NCBI RefSeq assembly: GCF_042677945.1
Contig: NZ_JBHUDN010000008.1
Length of the DNA: 64,000 nucleotides
Reading direction: 5' to 3' (one strand)
Source of the DNA: Haloplanus litoreus
GTDB taxonomy: Archaea; Halobacteriota; Halobacteria; Halobacteriales; Haloferacaceae
Shown: positions 8,602 to 14,549 of the stretch, piece after piece
Layout of the letters: each line of letters begins with the position of its first letter
How positions within the stretch are numbered: the first letter of the stretch is position 1
The notes under the pieces: model-generated
Database searches by the model: none
What the model was told of the DNA's origin: nothing
The model's input: only the letters and a program-made list of their open reading frames with translations
Made by a program: the position numbers and the translations under genes

Positions 8602-8795
8602 TCAAATCGAGGCGGCGGCATACACCCACTTCGTACTTCGTCGGGGAGTTCCTCGCCTCGCTCGGCACGGGATACGGATTCGACACGGTCCGGTTCGTGG
8701 CTCGAGCTATCCCCCTCCCCGCGAGCGGAGCGAGCGGGGGCACGGAAGGCGAGCGCAGCGAAGCCTTCCGGGGACTCAAATCGGGGAGGAGACAT
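8602..8795 (+). repeat. Imperfect 20-bp direct repeat, units 174 bases apart
   Basis: Units at 8602-8621 and 8776-8795 share the pattern TCAAATCGRGGMGGMGRCAT with 16 identical positions of 20. They bracket the two hairpins at 8717-8769. The TTCAAATC core looks like a tRNA T-loop but the flanks cannot form a T stem. Confidence 0.4.
8717..8769 (+). repeat. Two adjacent hairpins with GAGCGnAGCGA loops
   Basis: Hairpin 1: CCCCGC (8717-8722), loop GAGCGGAGCGA, GCGGGG (8734-8739). Hairpin 2: GGAAGGC (8744-8750), loop GAGCGCAGCGAA, GCCTTCC (8763-8769). Loops differ by one base while stems are unrelated, which suggests a repeat family defined by its loop. Confidence 0.5.
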
Positions 8796-8901
8796 CGAGC
8801 GCACGTCGGCCGACGACGAGGCCAGTTTCGGATCACACTGGAAACAGCGGGGCGTTCGGGGCCGTACGCACGCCCGTTCGCCGGACTGCGACTCCCAAAA
8901 G

Positions 8902-9144
8902 CTACCACAGGCGGCGCCAGGCGAGGATGAGGGTGACGACGACGGCGTAGGCGCCGACCAGCGAGGCGACGAAGTAGAGACCGAGCCGACCGACCGGCAT
9001 CGACTCCGCGGAGACGGCGGCGCTCACGCTGTAAGCGAGCGCGAGGGCGTGGTGGTACCAGTCGAGAAACGAGTCCGAACCATCCGTCTCGGGCGACGGG
9101 TCGACGGTCGGGCCCCTGCCGGACGTGTCGGACGGCGGCGACAT
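8902..9144 (-). CDS. Small membrane protein, two TM segments
   Basis: An 80-aa protein with a hydrophilic N-terminal third (MSPPSDTSGR...), an amphipathic/hydrophobic stretch about residues 30-46 and a clear TM segment about 56-76 (LYFVASLVGAYAVVVTLILA) followed by WRRLW. ATG 9144 has CTTTTGA about 27 bases upstream, consistent with a leaderless message. No recognised family; likely a real haloarchaeal membrane protein of unknown role. Confidence 0.6.
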   Translation of the reverse strand: MSPPSDTSGRGPTVDPSPETDGSDSFLDWYHHALALAYSVSAAVSAESMPVGRLGLYFVASLVGAYAVVVTLILAWRRLW

Positions 9145-9815
9145 ACTTCCGTCTCGGTGCCCGCAGTCAAAAGTGCGTGGATCACACAAGGAGGACGGCC
9201 GACCGCGATGCCGGCGGAGGCCGACCGAGACGGCACCGGTGGCTCTTCGACTCGGAGGGGAGTTCCTGGTCACACGGCAGTCGCTCGGTGGCGGTGTGCA
9301 TTCGACGGTGACGGTCAGTACGGTCGGCAAAGCGAGTAGCCGCTGCTCGCGGTCTGTAGAGAGACGGGGTAGGTCAGTCAGCGGAACCACACGTGGAGAC
9401 CACGGTGGCTGAAAGGGGCTGGCCGACCGTGCCGTCTACCCTACTACTCCCGTCGTGGCCACAAAACACCTCCGGTACGCGGCCCGGCGGTATCGGCCGG
9501 CCGACTGCGGTAGTCGAGCGCCACGCTCGTCACTCCGCAGGCACTGCCTGCCGAGAGAAGACGTTCGGTGTCGCGGCTCCGCTCGTCCCGCGTCTCCTAC
9601 GCTTCCGGATCGCACTGCGGACGCGTCCCGAGAGATAATCGAGTGTTTTGGGTCACCGAGGAGTCCGAACACTGCCCCGTCTTCGGTTCCGGTTCTGGAG
9701 AGAGCGTGTTCCAACGATTACCGCACCGATGACCGGGAGACTGTCCTGGCTCTGTTGAAATCCTCGTTGTCAGACATAACACAGTGTGCAACAGTCGGGC
9801 AGCGCGTCTGCGAAG
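9145..9815. other. Gene-poor stretch at the left of the accessory region
   Basis: About 670 bases with no convincing gene on either strand. GC falls towards the right end. At 9748-9766 the sequence GGCTCTGTTGAAATCCTCG resembles an insertion-sequence terminus, but no matching opposite end was found nearby. I see no tRNA, RNase P RNA or SRP RNA hallmarks. Confidence 0.4.
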
Positions 9816-10001
9816 TTATCGTGTGCTGCTGAAGCGAGCAATCACGAATCCAATGAGGACACCTAACGAGATAGTAATCAGATCGGAGTCCACAGTCACC
9901 ACCCCAAATAAACTGAGGTAATTGATGAGGAGGAAGAGGATGAATCCAAGAATCAACGCACCAAGGAGGGGAACAATGTCGTTTGACTGAATTATGGGCA
10001 T
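9816..10001 (-). CDS. Hypothetical small membrane protein, two TM segments
   Basis: A 61-aa frame with two strong hydrophobic segments (about residues 11-31 and 41-56) joined by a short acidic turn (TVDSD) and a basic end (RFSSTR). Codons are AT-richer than the chromosome, like the decayed fragments beside it, pointing to imported DNA. Start ATG 10001 (MPIIQSND). No family recognised. Confidence 0.45.
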   Translation of the reverse strand: MPIIQSNDIVPLLGALILGFILFLLINYLSLFGVVTVDSDLITISLGVLIGFVIARFSSTR

Positions 10002-10120
10002 TATCCGATGGGCTCTCGCCTCGAGTAAGTGCTTTGTCTGTAATGACCGACCGGAGGAGTATTCTCGGACATCAGTCTCCGACTTGGCATAGACTCCCGG
10101 CCAGTCTGTTTGCCAAGCGA

Positions 10121-10439
10121 TCACGTTTGAAAGACAGAAATGAAATCCTCGACGATCGTTTTGAATCGTTCAATATCGCCATCTCGAACGAAGGACTCGA
10201 ATTGTACTTCTGCGTCCCCAGCGGGAACACCCCGAAGTGAGTGGAATTTCCGTTCATTGAGTATATTCAGCCGTATCCCAGTCGACGGATTCTGAACCTG
10301 ACCCGTAGTTCACCGGCGCTCCCGCAGGCCAGATCTTCACTTTCCCGTTCACGTTTGTGGTGAAGACGCTGGAATCTCCTTGGGAGTCACCTTGATGAGC
10401 ATCGATTTTGACCAGTTCGAGACACAATCTATCCGCAGG
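10121..10439 (-). pseudogene. Frameshifted remnant of an unknown gene
   Basis: Two overlapping minus-strand frames without good starts read as plausible protein. The first (10254-10439) contains VFTTNVNGKVKIWPAG and ends SVDWDTAEYTQ; the second (10121-10309) continues ERKFHSLRGVPAGDAEV and ends FKTIVEDFISVFQT. Joining them by one frameshift near 10250 gives a single sensible polypeptide, while a TAA lies just upstream of the first. I do not recognise the family. Base composition is lower in GC than the core genes. Confidence 0.45.
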
Positions 10440-10759
10440 TTACTCTCATATGAATCTGGTCACTCCAGCGACCGGGAGGGTGTTTCGATTACGGTAGAAC
10501 TCCTCTCGAAATGACTGAAGACACCTCGAAAGCGCGTCGCAGTAGTACTCTCAAGTTCATCTCGACACTACGCTTAGAGCGGAGGGAGAAAGTACAGTCT
10601 CTCCCAGCAGGAGCTATTATTTCTGATACCGTGCATCGAGATAATCACGCTACAGCGGCCGCTCTCGGCCGTGCGTCCGCCCGATAAGGGGCGGCCCGGT
10701 TGGTGGGCGGGGTTCGGGTGGGGGAAAGCCTGAAGCCGCTCGTTCACAGACGTATACAC
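10440..10759. other. Spacer between decayed gene and toxin-antitoxin pair
   Basis: About 320 bases. A 34-codon minus-strand fragment without a start (10446-10550, containing FREEFYRNRNTLP) may be another remnant. The right half carries two hairpins in front of the antitoxin gene. No complete gene seen. Confidence 0.4.
10656..10694 (+). promoter_or_regulatory. Two hairpins upstream of the antitoxin gene
   Basis: CGGCCG-CTCT-CGGCCG (10656-10671) and CCGCCC-GATAAG-GGGCGG (10677-10694), 66 bases before the antitoxin ATG. Toxin-antitoxin operons are often autoregulated through palindromes near the promoter, so these are candidate operators; they could also be a terminator. Confidence 0.35.
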
Positions 10760-11002
10760 ATGGGAACCAAGAACGTTCGACTGGATGACGACGTGTACGA
10801 GCGGGTGAAAGCCCACAAGCGGGAGGATGAGACGTTTTCGGACGCCGTCGCTCGGCTCATCGAAGACGTGTCGCTTCTCGATCTCGCCGACGAGGGCGAG
10901 GAGTACGACGCGGAGCGGGCGGCAGAGCAGAAGGAAGCGCTGAAGCGGACGGCACGCGCGGACGCCCAGTCAGCCGCGAAGCTCGACGAGAAGGGTTCGT
11001 AG
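10760..11002 (+). CDS. vapB: Antitoxin, VapB/AbrB-or RHH-like
   Basis: An 80-aa protein placed six bases before a PIN-domain toxin gene. The N-terminus (TKNVRLDDDVYERVKAHKRE then ETFSDAVARLI) has the strand-helix-helix layout of ribbon-helix-helix type antitoxins seen with archaeal VapC toxins; the C-terminal half is charged and probably wraps the toxin. It is expected to neutralise VapC and repress its own operon. ATG 10760 is the only start that keeps the strand. Confidence 0.78.
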   Translation: MGTKNVRLDDDVYERVKAHKREDETFSDAVARLIEDVSLLDLADEGEEYDAERAAEQKEALKRTARADAQSAAKLDEKGS

Positions 11003-11008
11003 CGCGGG

Positions 11009-11440
11009 ATGATCCTCGATGCGAATTTTCTGATAGACTTGGACAACGACCGGCCGGAGGCAATAGAGACGGCCCGACGCATCGAACGCGAAGGATTGCC
11101 ACGCCGAATTCCGCGAATCGTGATGTTCGAGTTGTGGGTCGCAGTCGGGAAGGGAACGCGAACGGAACACAACCGGCGGAAGTTCGAGCGACTGCTCGAT
11201 GGGCTTCCACAGGTCGAACTCACGGCACCGATAGCGAAGCGGGCGGGAGAAATCGAGGGAGAAACGCAGGCGGCCGATCCGAACGACATCGGTGTCGGGT
11301 CCGCGGACGCGATCATCGCGGCGACGGCAATCGAGTTAGAGGAGCCGGTCGTAACGGACGATACGCGGGACTTCGTGAATCGGATACAGAAGCAAGCAGG
11401 GGTGTCCGGGCTGAACGTCGAACTGTACGCGGCTGATTAG
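11009..11440 (+). CDS. vapC: PIN-domain ribonuclease toxin VapC
   Basis: A 143-aa PIN-fold ribonuclease. The acidic metal-binding residues are Asp4 (MILDANFLID), Glu41 (MFELWV), Asp100 (GSADAIIAATA) and the cluster Asp117/118/121 (VTDDTRDF), so the active site looks intact. Known VapC toxins cut initiator tRNA or rRNA. Six bases separate it from the antitoxin. Its TAG shares four bases (TTAG, 11437-11440) with the stop of the convergent integrase stub. Confidence 0.85.
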   Translation: MILDANFLIDLDNDRPEAIETARRIEREGLPRRIPRIVMFELWVAVGKGTRTEHNRRKFERLLDGLPQVELTAPIAKRAGEIEGETQAADPNDIGVGSADAIIAATAIELEEPVVTDDTRDFVNRIQKQAGVSGLNVELYAAD

Positions 11441-11706
11441 AGCCAGTCGACTTTCTTCATCCCGCGCTGTTGCGCGTCGAGACTGTACGCACCGAAGTAG
11501 TGCTCGCGAAGCGTGTCCCAGTCTTCCCACCCGCCCCACTCCATGACGAGCCCGGGCTCGACCTCGCGCTCGACGAGCAGGGTGCCCCAGGTCCGCCGGA
11601 GATCGTGCGGACCGAGGTAGGTCCCCCCGTCGTCGCCCGTGTCGGCGTAGAGCCGTTCGCCGGCTGTGGTGACCCACCGCCGGATCGTCCGGGGTGAGCG
11701 GTCCAC
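11437..11706 (-). pseudogene. C-terminal stub of a tyrosine integrase
   Basis: About 89 residues of a phage-type integrase: RTIRRWVTTAGERLY, then the box II motif GPHDLRRTWGT (H-x-L-R) and a terminal block ending LREHYFGAYSLDAQQRG with the candidate Tyr nucleophile. The N-terminal DNA-binding domains and first catalytic Arg are missing. Upstream, the frame runs into a SWIM zinc-finger gene in another frame, so the two genes were joined by a deletion. It is probably inactive. Confidence 0.75.
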
Positions 11707-11999
11707 GAGCGGGTGTCGGCCGTGTCGTCGCGCACGTCGGCGAGCATCATGGCGGCGACGTGGGCACACCAGTCGTGGTGCGTGTCGCCCTTGCAGGGAC
11801 ACTCGGCGACGACAGTCCCCGAGCGAGTCCCGAAGGCGACGCGATGCCGGTCACCGTCGCCGACGCGGACCATCCACTCGGCGCGGTTGATCGGCTCGAT
11901 GTTCACCGACTCGTCTTTCGCTCGCTGCCAGCTCGTCGAGTCGCCGACCCCGTCGGGGAGGTCGAGGTCGGGGTAGCCGCCGACGCGGTCGGTGCTCAT
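11457..11999 (-). CDS. SWIM zinc-finger protein with out-of-frame C-terminus
   Basis: Reading from ATG 11999, residues 1 to about 95 form a SWIM-type protein: the zinc motif is Cys67-x-Cys69, Cys78-x-His80 (ECPCKGDTHHDWCAH). SWIM domains bind DNA or proteins and are common in haloarchaeal mobile elements. After about residue 96 (TADTRSW) the frame translates the integrase stub out of register, giving a Ser/Gly/Arg-rich tail that is not natural protein. The ATG overlaps the stop of the upstream zinc gene as ATGA (11996-11999). Confidence 0.6.
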   Translation of the reverse strand: MSTDRVGGYPDLDLPDGVGDSTSWQRAKDESVNIEPINRAEWMVRVGDGDRHRVAFGTRSGTVVAECPCKGDTHHDWCAHVAAMMLADVRDDTADTRSWTAHPGRSGGGSPQPANGSTPTRATTGGPTSVRTISGGPGAPCSSSARSSPGSSWSGAGGKTGTRFASTTSVRTVSTRNSAG

Positions 12000-12193
12000 G
12001 CTGGGCGCCCCGTGGTGACGCATCCGGTTGTCCGGTCGATGCCGTCTCCGAAGACGTAGGTGCCGGTTCGACCACACGCCTGACACTCGTAACGTTCGAC
12101 GGCACTACCGACGGCGCGACCCTCGTCGTCCTCGGGGTAAATGGCGTCGACGATCTCGATATCGTGGGCGCCACATTCACAGCGGAGGGTCAT
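11996..12193 (-). CDS. Small zinc-ribbon protein (65 aa)
   Basis: MTLRCECGAHD at the N-terminus and YECQACGRTG at residues 36-45 give CxC and CxxC pairs (Cys5, Cys7, Cys37, Cys40) suited to one zinc ion. Overlaps of four bases with the gene before (12190-12193) and after (11996-11999) show it belonged to an element operon. Role unknown. Confidence 0.6.
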   Translation of the reverse strand: MTLRCECGAHDIEIVDAIYPEDDEGRAVGSAVERYECQACGRTGTYVFGDGIDRTTGCVTTGRPA

Positions 12194-12294
12194 GGAAGAC
12201 CCCACCCGCTATCGAGCGCAGGACATTTGTACGGATTCCGAGTTATGTAGCCGCCACAGTAGACACAGATCGGTGGCTCACCGTCTGAGTCGCC
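12190..12294 (-). pseudogene. C-terminal fragment of a zinc-binding protein
   Basis: The frame GDSDGEPPICVYCGGYIT, RNPYKCPALD, SGWGLP-stop has a CxxC and a third Cys but no start codon: upstream it runs directly into the 3' end of tRNA-Trp. Its TGA overlaps the next ATG as ATGA. A TATA-like ATTATAAAGG (12293-12302) sits at the join. I take it as the truncated first gene of the integrated element. Confidence 0.5.
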
Positions 12295-12307
12295 TTTATA
12301 ATCGGTA

Positions 12308-12484
12308 TGGGGTTGGAGGGATTTGAACCCCCGATCGACTGATATCTCCGGTTGCGCCTCGGTACTCCAGAGGGTCGTCGTCGCGCAGCGATGATCAGTC
12401 GCGCGCTCGGTATATCAGTCTGGAGTGTCGTCACCGGGCGTGGCCTCTGGAGTCAGTCGCCATGCCGGGCTTGGCCACAACCCC
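12308..12484 (-). tRNA. trnW: tRNA-Trp (CCA) with 103-nt intron
   Basis: Acceptor stem GGGGTTG/CAACCCC, discriminator A at 12308, D arm GCCAAGCCCGGCATGGC, anticodon arm ACTGA-CTCCAGA-TCAGT with anticodon CCA, T loop TTCAAAT. The exons are 12447-12484 (38 nt) and 12308-12343 (36 nt); the intron interrupts after position 37, where haloarchaeal tRNA-Trp introns are known to lie. CCA is not encoded. The 3' end borders the remnant element, so this is a likely integration target. Confidence 0.96.
12344..12446 (-). ncRNA. tRNA-Trp intron acting as box C/D methylation guide
   Basis: In haloarchaea this intron is known to guide 2'-O-methylation of C34 and U39 in its own pre-tRNA. Here box C is GTGACGA (12428-12434). 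The stretch CCTCTGGAGT (12364-12373) pairs exactly with ACTCCAGAGG spanning the anticodon, and GACTGATAT (12412-12420) pairs with ATATCAGTC at the 3' splice junction. CCGA follows each (12359-12362 and 12407-12410); counting five bases up from each gives C34 and U39. Confidence 0.8.
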
Positions 12485-12524
12485 TCGATACATCGTTACC
12501 CGAAGGACGGTAAAGGGATTTCGG

Positions 12525-12746
12525 TTATCGGTCGGCGTCCGACCAGTCACAGTCCTGGCATTTGTATCCGGTGACCAGCTCGGTGACCGAGGGCATGTAG
12601 GAGACGGCAAGGACGTCGCCCCCACAGTCCGGGCACTGGTGGTCGGCGTCCTCGATGGCGTCGGCTTCCATCGGCGGTTCGCCCTCGATCAGTTCGGCCA
12701 GACGCTCGGGGGTCACCATGCGACCCTGCACGACGCGGTTTGACAT
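12525..12746 (-). CDS. Small zinc-ribbon protein (DUF5795-like)
   Basis: A 73-aa haloarchaeal protein with two CxxC pairs (Cys38/Cys41 in DHQCPDCGGD and Cys63/Cys66 in YKCQDCDWSD) forming a zinc ribbon after an N-terminal helix (VVQGRMVTPERLAELIEG). I recall this as the DUF5795 family, of unknown function. ATG 12746 gives the usual MSNRVVQGRM start. It is the gene just outside the tRNA-Trp 5' side. Confidence 0.75.
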   Translation of the reverse strand: MSNRVVQGRMVTPERLAELIEGEPPMEADAIEDADHQCPDCGGDVLAVSYMPSVTELVTGYKCQDCDWSDADR

Positions 12747-13059
12747 ACAACGACCGAGAGCGCCGAGACAGGTAAGCCCTGTGTACCGGACCGAGACGGG
12801 TCACGTCCCGCGAGGGACGTGGTCGATTCCGGCGGACTGCGACGGCCAGCAGAGACAGTAGCGTTCGCAACTGTCCGTGTCCCTGCTCGAACGTAGTCGG
12901 GACACCGGGGGCGTGATGACTCACGGGAGCGATAAGTCGGCGTGCTGAAACCTTCGCGACCGGTAACTTTTGGTACTATGGAGTGGTACGGAGCGATACG
13001 GACCACCCCAAAATGAACGTGGGAGTATCCGGCAATCACCGAAGCGAGGTGTGGAGCGC

Positions 13060-13224
13060 GTGACCGCACCGTACAGCTACGACGGGATGCTCGACCTGGG
13101 ACCCGAGGACGGATCGGCCTACGTCTGTTCCAGGTGTGAGTCGACCTTCGACGACGACCACTACCTCTGTCCGGTCTGTGGGACGCTCACGCTGGAACGG
13201 CGCTCACGGTCGGCAGAGTCCTGA
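13060..13224 (+). CDS. Small zinc-ribbon hypothetical protein (54 aa)
   Basis: Two CxxC pairs (Cys23/Cys26 in YVCSRCES, Cys37/Cys40 in YLCPVCGT) indicate a single zinc site. GTG 13060 is preceded by the Shine-Dalgarno-like GAGGTG (13045-13050); GTG 13051 in the same frame is the alternative. Function unknown, perhaps RNA or protein binding as for other zinc micro-proteins. Confidence 0.6.
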   Translation: MTAPYSYDGMLDLGPEDGSAYVCSRCESTFDDDHYLCPVCGTLTLERRSRSAES

Positions 13225-13324
13225 TGTCGAGTCGGCCCGGGCCGACTCTCGTCGCCGTCGAGTGGGAGAAATACCTTTCACGGAGCCGCCGCAACTGTTC
13301 GTCGCCGGTTGACTCGGCCATCAC

Positions 13325-13900
13325 ATGACTGCGTCACCACCCTGCGTTCTCGTCGTCGAGGACGAAGCCGAACTGGCCAACCTGTTCGCCGAGTGGCTCT
13401 CAGAGGACTACGCGGTGCGTGTCGCCACGAGCGGGGAGGAAGCGCTCGAACGGGCCGACGAAGACGTGGACGTGGTGTTGCTGGATCGGCTGATGCCCGG
13501 TCTCTCCGGGGACGAGGTACTCGAGCGGATACGGGAGCGTGGGCTCTCGATTCGGGTGGCCATGGTGACGGCCGTCGAACCCGACTTCGACGTCCTCGAG
13601 ATGGGGTTCGACGACTACGTCGTCAAGCCGCTCTTCCGGGAAGACGTCCGTCGACTCGTCCGTGGCCTCCTCGAACGCGACGAGTACGACCGCCGGCTCT
13701 CGACGCTTTTCGCCACCGCCTCGAAACTGACCGCACTCGAATCCCACAAGAGCAAAGAGGAACTGGCGGACAGCGAGACGTACGCCGAACTCAAAGCCGA
13801 ATTCGAGCGGACGCACGACCGGATCGGCGAACTGGAGTCCGAGATGGGCGAGGCGGACTTCGAGGCTGTGTTCTACGACTTCGATCGCGTGGACCTGTGA
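13325..13900 (+). CDS. Response regulator with HalX domain
   Basis: A 191-aa two-component receiver. The phosphoacceptor is Asp54 (VVLLDRLMPG), with the acidic pair in VVEDE (11-13), Thr82 (MVTAVE) and Lys101 (YVVKPL). The C-terminal 75 residues are a HalX domain, a helical haloarchaeal output module of unknown mechanism (RRLSTLFATASKL then TYAELKAEFERTHDRI). No histidine kinase is adjacent, so the partner is elsewhere. A TATA-like AAATACCTTT lies about 50 bases upstream. Confidence 0.9.
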   Translation: MTASPPCVLVVEDEAELANLFAEWLSEDYAVRVATSGEEALERADEDVDVVLLDRLMPGLSGDEVLERIRERGLSIRVAMVTAVEPDFDVLEMGFDDYVVKPLFREDVRRLVRGLLERDEYDRRLSTLFATASKLTALESHKSKEELADSETYAELKAEFERTHDRIGELESEMGEADFEAVFYDFDRVDL

Positions 13901-13997
13901 GCGGTCGGGGCTCTCGACCGATCGGCGCTCGATTCGCCCCGGCGTTTCGAGAGTCGTACCAATCGACCTTTGTCTCGTGGCGTTGACAGTCCGGTGT

Positions 13998-14129
13998 ATG
14001 GCACGATCTGCATCCGGCGAGTTCACGTCCCCGTCGCGGTCGGTGAGCGACCGGCGGCCGACCGATTCGACGGTGTCGTACGAGAATCGTCCATCGATCG
14101 ACGACCGTGATCCGGAGGGTGTCAGATGA
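13998..14129 (+). CDS. Candidate 43-aa upstream protein
   Basis: A 43-codon frame, MARSASGEFT to DPEGVR, low in hydrophobic residues and probably unfolded. Its TGA overlaps the ATG of the membrane protein as ATGA (14126-14129), so translation would be coupled. Spacing to a weak TATA-like stretch near 13970 suits a leaderless start at ATG 13998. No family recognised; could be a genuine small protein or a coupling leader. Confidence 0.4.
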   Translation: MARSASGEFTSPSRSVSDRRPTDSTVSYENRPSIDDRDPEGVR

Positions 14130-14530
14130 GCGTGAGTAACTCGGCGGCGAGCGACTCGTTGGTCGACCTCCCGCAGAACCCTGTCGGTTACGTCGCCATT
14201 CTCTTGGCAGTCGTGACGGGCGTGATCCACCTGGTGTTGGCGCCCCGCGTCGTCGGGTTCAGCCAGACGCTCGCAATCCTCTTCGCACTCAACGGACTCG
14301 GCTTCCTGGGCGGCGCCCTGGTCTACCTGACGCGGTTCTGGCGTCGGGAACTGTTCCTCGTCGCCGCGCTCTACGCCCTCGCAACGATACTCGCTCTGTT
14401 CGTCTTTCAGGGGTTCGGCGTCGACGCCTTCTACAGACAGGGGCAGTTGAACCCGCTGGCGGTCGTATCGAAGGCGGCCGAGGTACTCCTCGCCATCGTC
14501 GCCGGATACCTGTACACGAACGAGGGTTGA
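14126..14530 (+). CDS. Four-TM haloarchaeal membrane protein
   Basis: A 134-aa protein with four predicted membrane helices (about residues 20-40, 45-67, 75-96, 108-129) and a short hydrophilic N-terminus. It belongs to a haloarchaeal-only family of unknown function as far as I can tell. The start overlaps the preceding 43-aa frame by ATGA. Confidence 0.7.
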   Translation: MSVSNSAASDSLVDLPQNPVGYVAILLAVVTGVIHLVLAPRVVGFSQTLAILFALNGLGFLGGALVYLTRFWRRELFLVAALYALATILALFVFQGFGVDAFYRQGQLNPLAVVSKAAEVLLAIVAGYLYTNEG

Positions 14531-14549
14531 GCGGGTCCCGATCTACCGA

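Larger units (their letters stand above)
8473..8901. other. Intergenic region without a supportable gene
   Basis: About 430 bases. Frames open here on both strands are GC-driven and lack start signals. It holds the aminotransferase promoter, two neighbouring hairpins with nearly the same loop, and an imperfect direct repeat, described as separate entries. I see no RNA gene. Confidence 0.5.

Noticed and set aside
8595..8625. Possible tRNA remnant (GTTCAAATC)
   Set aside because: The flanks cannot form a T stem and no acceptor or anticodon arms are present; same at 8776-8795.
9983..10240. Plus-strand frame of 85 codons in the accessory region
   Set aside because: It is opposite better minus-strand protein-like sequence and has no start signal.
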